A stretch of 9,506 nt of DNA from Rubrobacter sp. (lineage in GTDB: Bacteria; Actinomycetota; Rubrobacteria; Rubrobacterales; Rubrobacteraceae): positions 1 to 9,506 of the forward strand of contig JADDPU010000085.1 of NCBI GenBank assembly GCA_016781725.1. Direction: 5' to 3'. A model generated the notes under the pieces. That model worked only from the letters and a program-made list of their open reading frames with translations, made no database searches and had not been told where the DNA came from. Positions 6,192 through 9,506 of the stretch are shown here, piece after piece. Both the position numbers and the translations under genes were made by a program. Positions within the stretch are counted from its first letter, which is position 1. Each line of letters begins with the position of its first letter.

Positions 6192-7051
6192 CCCTCTTCG
6201 CGCTCGTCCTGGTGCTTGGGGCCGCCGTCTTCCATGCGACCTGGAACCTGCTCGCCAAGCGCGTCGGGGGCGGGGGAGCGGTCTTCGTGTGGCTCTTCGG
6301 CGTCTTCTCTGTGCTCATCTACGCGCCGCTCGCGCTGGTCTTGATCCTTCTTCAGAGGCCCTACCTGGGGGTGGAGCAGTTCGTCTTCATGCTCGGTAGC
6401 GGGGCTTTGCACCTCGGGTACTTCGTGGTGTTGCAGCGGGGGTACGCGGTAGGGGACCTCTCGCTCGTCTACCCGCTCGCGCGCGGGACCGGGCCGCTGG
6501 TCGCGACCGTGGGCGCCGTCATCCTGCTCGGCGAGCGGCCCGGGGTCGTGGCCCTCTCGGGCGTGTTCTCAATCACCCTCGGCGTCTACCTGTTGACCCG
6601 GGAGCCTGGGGGCTTCCGGGGTTTCGGCCTCGGTCGGGGCGTGGTCTACGGCCTCTTGACCGGGGTCTTTATCGCCGCGTATACCCTGTGGGACAAGCAC
6701 GCGGTGAGCGCGCTCTTGATCCCACCGCTCCTGCAGAGCTGGGCCACTACGGTGTTTACGGTGGCCTTGCTCAGCCCTACCGCGGTGAGCCGCCGAAAAG
6801 AGGTCCTCTCGCTCTGGCGGGCCCACAAGCCCGAAGTGCTCGGTATCGCCGTCCTCTCGCCGCTCTCGTACATCCTGGTCCTGACCGCGCTGGTCTTCAC
6901 GCCCGTGAGCTACGTCGCCCCCGCGCGCGAGGTCTCCATCCTCGTCGGGGTGGCGATGGGCGCCCGGTTGCTCTCCGAGGGCCATACCGCAAGACGTCTG
7001 ATCGCCGCCATAGCAATGGTGGCTGGTGTAGCGGCGCTGGTGCTCGGTTGA
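6188..7051 (+). CDS. EamA-family (DMT superfamily) transporter
   Basis: This 287-residue protein has two EamA repeats and about ten predicted membrane helices: first repeat about 2-137 with VYPLARGTGPL (94-104) and LLGERPG (113-119), second about 150-287 with TPVSYVAPAREVSILVG (238-254). The family exports amino acids, nucleobases and other metabolites by proton exchange in the inner membrane. Translation starts at ATG overlapping the regulator's TGA, indicating tight co-expression and local control by the GntR protein. Substrate cannot be read from the sequence. Its place between dapDE and dapC/lysA makes a lysine- or DAP-related amino acid a reasonable guess, but DMT exporters are diverse and adjacency alone is weak evidence. 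Its stop lies 3 bp from the stop of the converging aminotransferase gene, with no terminator between. Confidence 0.88.
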   Translation: MTLFALVLVLGAAVFHATWNLLAKRVGGGGAVFVWLFGVFSVLIYAPLALVLILLQRPYLGVEQFVFMLGSGALHLGYFVVLQRGYAVGDLSLVYPLARGTGPLVATVGAVILLGERPGVVALSGVFSITLGVYLLTREPGGFRGFGLGRGVVYGLLTGVFIAAYTLWDKHAVSALLIPPLLQSWATTVFTVALLSPTAVSRRKEVLSLWRAHKPEVLGIAVLSPLSYILVLTALVFTPVSYVAPAREVSILVGVAMGARLLSEGHTARRLIAAIAMVAGVAALVLG

Positions 7052-7054
7052 GCC

Positions 7055-8266
7055 TTAGCGGACCAGGGCCTCCCAGAGCCCTACCGCCCGCCGGCACTCC
7101 TCCACACCGGGCACGAGCGCGACCCGCACGTACCCCTCGCCGCCGGCCCCGAAAGAGCGGCCCGGCGCCACGATTATGCCCTCCTCCATGAGGCGCAGGG
7201 CGTAGGCCTCATCGTCGCCGGAGAACGCCTCGGGCACAGCGACCCAGAGGTAGAAGCTAGCGTCCGTGGGCAGATGCTCCAGGCCCGCCCTCGCGAAAAA
7301 CTCGGTGAAGAGCCTGCGCTTCTCGCCGAAGGCGCGGCGGCGCCCCTCGACGTGGACGTCGTCGGACCAGGCGGCCGTGGCGGCGTCCTGGACAAACGAC
7401 TGGGTGGCGACCCCGATGGAGGGGCGGAGCTTTTTCAGGGCGGCGATCAGCTCCGGGTCGCCGGCCATCATCGCCGAGCGGTAGCCGGTCATGCCGCTGC
7501 GTTTGGAGAGGGAGCAGAAGGCGAGGGTCCGCACGGTCGTGATCTCGAGGATGGAGGGCGGCGGCTCGCCGGAGTAGAGGTCGTTGTAGCACTCGTCGGA
7601 GAAGAGCAGCACGTCGTGCTCTTGGCAGAACTGGGCCACCCGCTCCAGGTATCCATAAGTGGCGGTGGCCCCCGTCGGGTTGTGGGGGTAGTTGATCCAG
7701 AGTATCCGCGTCTTCTCCGCGTCGACGGCCTCCGCCGGTAGCAGAAAGCCGTTCTCCTCTCCGAGGCCCACAGGCAACGCCTCGCCGCCGGCGAAGAGCG
7801 CCCCCCGCTCGTAGACCGGGTAGCCCGGCGTGCCGTAGGCGACGCCGCGGCGCTCGTGGGAGTGGTGCACGAAGGCGAGGGGAGCGTGGAAGATTGCCTC
7901 CTTGGAGCCCGTGGCGGGCAAGACCTCGCCCTCGGGGTCGAGCGCCACGCCGTGGCGCCGGCGCATCCAGCCGCAGAAGGCCTCGCGAAGCTCTCTCTTG
8001 CCCGGGGTGCTCGGGTAGCGGCTTACCTTAGGAACGCCGTCTGTGAGGGCCTGCCGGATCTTCGCGTCCGTCGGCTCGCGCGGGTCGCCGGTGCCGAAAT
8101 CGAAGAGCTCGATCCCCCTCTCTTCCAGCTCCCGGCGCCGCTCGTCGAGGCGCAGCAGGGGGTATGCGCCCTGCTCGGCGAGTACGGGGTTGAGGAGCAG
8201 GGGAGAAGAGGTAGTGCCGTTCTGCGGGGGCTCTTTCGTGGGTGGTGTCGCGCGGGGTTTCGGCAC
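7055..8266 (-). CDS. dapC: Succinyldiaminopimelate transaminase (class I/II aminotransferase)
   Basis: This 403-residue, PLP-dependent fold-type I aminotransferase is predicted to interconvert N-succinyl-2-amino-6-ketopimelate and N-succinyl-LL-DAP using glutamate. Visible residues: Asn196 (NYPHNPTGA), Asp224 and Tyr227 (FSDECYNDLY), Schiff-base Lys255 (SLSKRSGMTGYR, with Arg263 contacting the PLP phosphate) and substrate-carboxylate Arg381 (VRVALVP). FDFGTGDPREPT (55-66) and SRYPSTPGK (82-90) are typical of DapC/LL-DAP-type aminotransferases. GTG (8266-8264) is the only plausible start; GGGGAG (8277-8282) lies 10 nt upstream. The first 20 or so residues are Pro/Thr-rich and unlike the family core, so they may be a disordered extension. 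It is divergent from lysA. An alternative substrate in the aspartate or glutamate aminotransferase group cannot be excluded, but the dap context supports DapC. Confidence 0.88.
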   Translation of the reverse strand: MPKPRATPPTKEPPQNGTTSSPLLLNPVLAEQGAYPLLRLDERRRELEERGIELFDFGTGDPREPTDAKIRQALTDGVPKVSRYPSTPGKRELREAFCGWMRRRHGVALDPEGEVLPATGSKEAIFHAPLAFVHHSHERRGVAYGTPGYPVYERGALFAGGEALPVGLGEENGFLLPAEAVDAEKTRILWINYPHNPTGATATYGYLERVAQFCQEHDVLLFSDECYNDLYSGEPPPSILEITTVRTLAFCSLSKRSGMTGYRSAMMAGDPELIAALKKLRPSIGVATQSFVQDAATAAWSDDVHVEGRRRAFGEKRRLFTEFFARAGLEHLPTDASFYLWVAVPEAFSGDDEAYALRLMEEGIIVAPGRSFGAGGEGYVRVALVPGVEECRRAVGLWEALVR

Positions 8267-8280
8267 GGAGTATATTCTCC
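8267..8280. promoter_or_regulatory. Imperfect palindrome in the dapC-lysA divergent region
   Basis: GGAGTATATTCTCC is a 14-bp inverted repeat with six of seven pairs matching, in the 77-bp gap between the divergent dapC and lysA starts. It ends against the dapC GTG and overlaps the dapC SD, so a bound protein would affect at least dapC. It also contains TATATT on the plus strand, a possible but unsupported -10 for lysA. Its sequence differs from the GntR-type operator at 5262-5275, apart from the AT-rich core. Confidence 0.3.
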
Positions 8281-8307
8281 CCTACTGCTCCGTTTGCGGG
8301 AGCCAGA

Positions 8308-8316
8308 AATATAGCA
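8308..8316 (-). promoter_or_regulatory. Extended -10 promoter for dapC
   Basis: On the minus strand TGC-TATATT (8316-8308) matches the extended -10 form TGnTATAAT, with only the fifth hexamer base differing. Predicted transcription starts near 8301, giving a leader of about 35 nt containing the dapC SD. There is no good -35, which extended -10 promoters can lack. Confidence 0.42.
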
Positions 8317-8330
8317 TGCCCCGGCCGAGC

Positions 8331-8338
8331 GAGGAGGT
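8331..8338 (+). promoter_or_regulatory. Shine-Dalgarno site that fixes the lysA TTG start
   Basis: GAGGAGGT ends 5 nt before the TTG at 8344 (6 nt from the end of GGAGG). No ATG or GTG in the lysA frame is placed as well, and the protein from this TTG begins at the expected distance from the PLP-lysine motif. Confidence 0.8.
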
Positions 8339-8343
8339 ACGTT

Positions 8344-9506
8344 TTGGACGACTTTCACTACGAGGGGGGCGGGCTGTGCTGCGAGGGCGTCGCGCTCTCC
8401 GAGATAGCCGAGGGTGCAGGGACCCCTACCTACGTCTACAGCCACGCCGCCCTGGGGAAAGCCTACACCGAGCTGGACGCGGCGTTCTCGGGGCTCGACC
8501 ACCTCGTCTGCTACGCTGTCAAGGCGAACGGGAACCTCGCCGTCCTGCGGGCGCTCGCCTCGCTCGGAGCCGGGGCGGACATAGTCTCCGGTGGGGAGCT
8601 CTACAGGGTGATGCGGGCCGGGTTCGACCCGAAGAAGGTGGTCTTCGCCGGGGTCGGCAAGACCGACCAGGAGCTCATGCTGGGCCTCGGCGAGCGCATC
8701 CTGCTCTTCAACGTCGAGTCGGCCTCGGAGCTCTCTCACCTCGATCGTCTCTGCGCCCGCTCCGGCAAGCGCGCCCGCGTCGCCCTGCGCATCAACCCCG
8801 ACGTCGACGCCGGCACCCACGACCACGTCGCCACCGGGCGCGGGCGCGACAAGTTCGGCATCCCCGTCGACGAGGCGCTGGCCCTCGCCGAGAGGATAGG
8901 AGATTACCGGTGCGTTGACCTCATCGGGGTCCACCAGCATATAGGGTCCCAGATCACCAAGCTCGCCCCCTACACCGAGTCCGTGGAGAAGTCATCGGGC
9001 CTCGTCCAAGAACTGAAAAGCCGCAACTTCGACATAAGGTACTTCAACATCGGCGGGGGGCTCGGGATCCGCTACAAGGATGAGGAGGCCCCGACCCCGA
9101 AGGAGCTCGTCGACGCCGTCCGTCCGGCCCTCGAAGCCACCGAAACGAAGATTTTGTGCGAGATGGGCCGCTTTATCGCCGGGGCCGCGGGCGTCCTCCT
9201 TACCCGCGTCGTCTACCGCAAGAAGAGCGGCGAGAAGAGCTTCCTCGTGGCCGACGCCGGGATGAACGACCTTTTGCGCCCGAGCCTCTACGACGCGCAC
9301 CACGAGATCCGGGCCGTCAGGGAGGACGGCGCCCTCGCGAACGCCGACCTCGTCGGTCCCGTGTGCGAATCCGGCGACTACCTCGCCCGCGACCGGGAGC
9401 TGCCCGACGCCGCGGAGGGAGACCTGCTCGCCGTCATGGATGCCGGCGCCTACGGCTTCTCGATGGCCTCCAACTACAACTCCCGCCCCCGCCCGGCCGA
9501 GGTCCT
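8344..9506 (+). CDS. lysA: Diaminopimelate decarboxylase (3' truncated by window)
   Basis: LysA decarboxylates meso-diaminopimelate to L-lysine, the last step of the pathway; it is a cytoplasmic fold-type III PLP enzyme (alanine-racemase-like barrel plus C-terminal beta domain). The window holds 387 codons of a protein normally about 420 long, so only the tail is missing. Visible motifs: Schiff-base Lys60 in CYAVKAN (56-62), GVHQHIGSQI (195-204, family usually H-x-H-I-G-S-Q), phosphate-binding NIGGGLG (235-241), EMGRFIAGAAG (273-283, more often EPGR), VCESGD (340-345, Cys341 contributed to the partner active site) and DAGAYGFSMASNYNSRPRP, with Tyr370. The start is TTG with a strong SD. It diverges from dapC across 77 bp, so the two may share regulation. 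The GR motif preceded by Met instead of Pro is a modest deviation, not a loss of a key residue. Confidence 0.95.
   Translation, partial: MDDFHYEGGGLCCEGVALSEIAEGAGTPTYVYSHAALGKAYTELDAAFSGLDHLVCYAVKANGNLAVLRALASLGAGADIVSGGELYRVMRAGFDPKKVVFAGVGKTDQELMLGLGERILLFNVESASELSHLDRLCARSGKRARVALRINPDVDAGTHDHVATGRGRDKFGIPVDEALALAERIGDYRCVDLIGVHQHIGSQITKLAPYTESVEKSSGLVQELKSRNFDIRYFNIGGGLGIRYKDEEAPTPKELVDAVRPALEATETKILCEMGRFIAGAAGVLLTRVVYRKKSGEKSFLVADAGMNDLLRPSLYDAHHEIRAVREDGALANADLVGPVCESGDYLARDRELPDAAEGDLLAVMDAGAYGFSMASNYNSRPRPAEV

Noticed and set aside
8023..8940. Minus-strand 305-codon open frame across lysA and dapC
   Set aside because: It covers the start regions of two well-supported genes and has repetitive low-complexity composition typical of antisense frames in GC-rich genes.
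1..9506. CRISPR arrays, tRNA or rRNA genes, insertion sequences, phage or defence genes
   Set aside because: There are no regular repeats, no tRNA-like cloverleaf, and no transposase, integrase or nuclease domains; all long coding regions are assigned to metabolic, transport or regulatory families.

Overview
The window is high-GC DNA from what looks like an actinobacterium, most plausibly a Rubrobacter-like lineage. The evidence is strong GC bias at third codon positions together with frequent ATA (Ile) and AGG (Arg) codons, GTG and TTG starts, and strong Shine-Dalgarno (SD) sequences. The taxonomic call is inference. The content is mostly ordinary metabolism with one compact and testable regulatory arrangement. 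I do not see a new defence, CRISPR or mobile system.

Layout. (1) 1-459, +: 3' part of a lipoate/octanoate-protein ligase family gene. (2) 576-1754, +: AI-2E family membrane protein. (3) 1790-1819: hairpin between converging genes. (4) Leftward cluster 5078-1836: dapD, then dapE (GTGA overlap), then a Tat-exported sugar-type ABC substrate-binding lipoprotein 49 nt downstream, with no permease or ATPase genes in view. (5) 5079-5302: divergent intergenic region with a well-formed rightward promoter whose start site is covered by a perfect 14-bp GntR/HutC-type palindrome. (6) Rightward unit 5303-7051: a 31-codon predicted membrane micropeptide, a GntR/HutC regulator, and an EamA-family (DMT) exporter joined to the regulator by an ATGA overlap. 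(7) 7055-8266, -: dapC-type aminotransferase, ending 3 bp from the exporter. (8) 8344-9506, +: lysA, divergent from dapC and cut by the window end.

Four genes (dapD, dapC, dapE, lysA) cover the succinylase branch of lysine/meso-diaminopimelate synthesis: succinylation, transamination, desuccinylation and final decarboxylation. dapA, dapB and dapF are not in the window. The regulator-exporter unit sits between the two halves of this cluster, which suggests, but does not prove, a link to lysine or diaminopimelate homeostasis.

The most unusual detail is dapD. Its conserved N-terminus is encoded in frame, yet that stretch has no ATG, GTG or TTG. The best-placed initiator is an ATA codon 6 nt after a perfect AGGAGG, and it overlaps the stop codon of a 14-codon leader frame.
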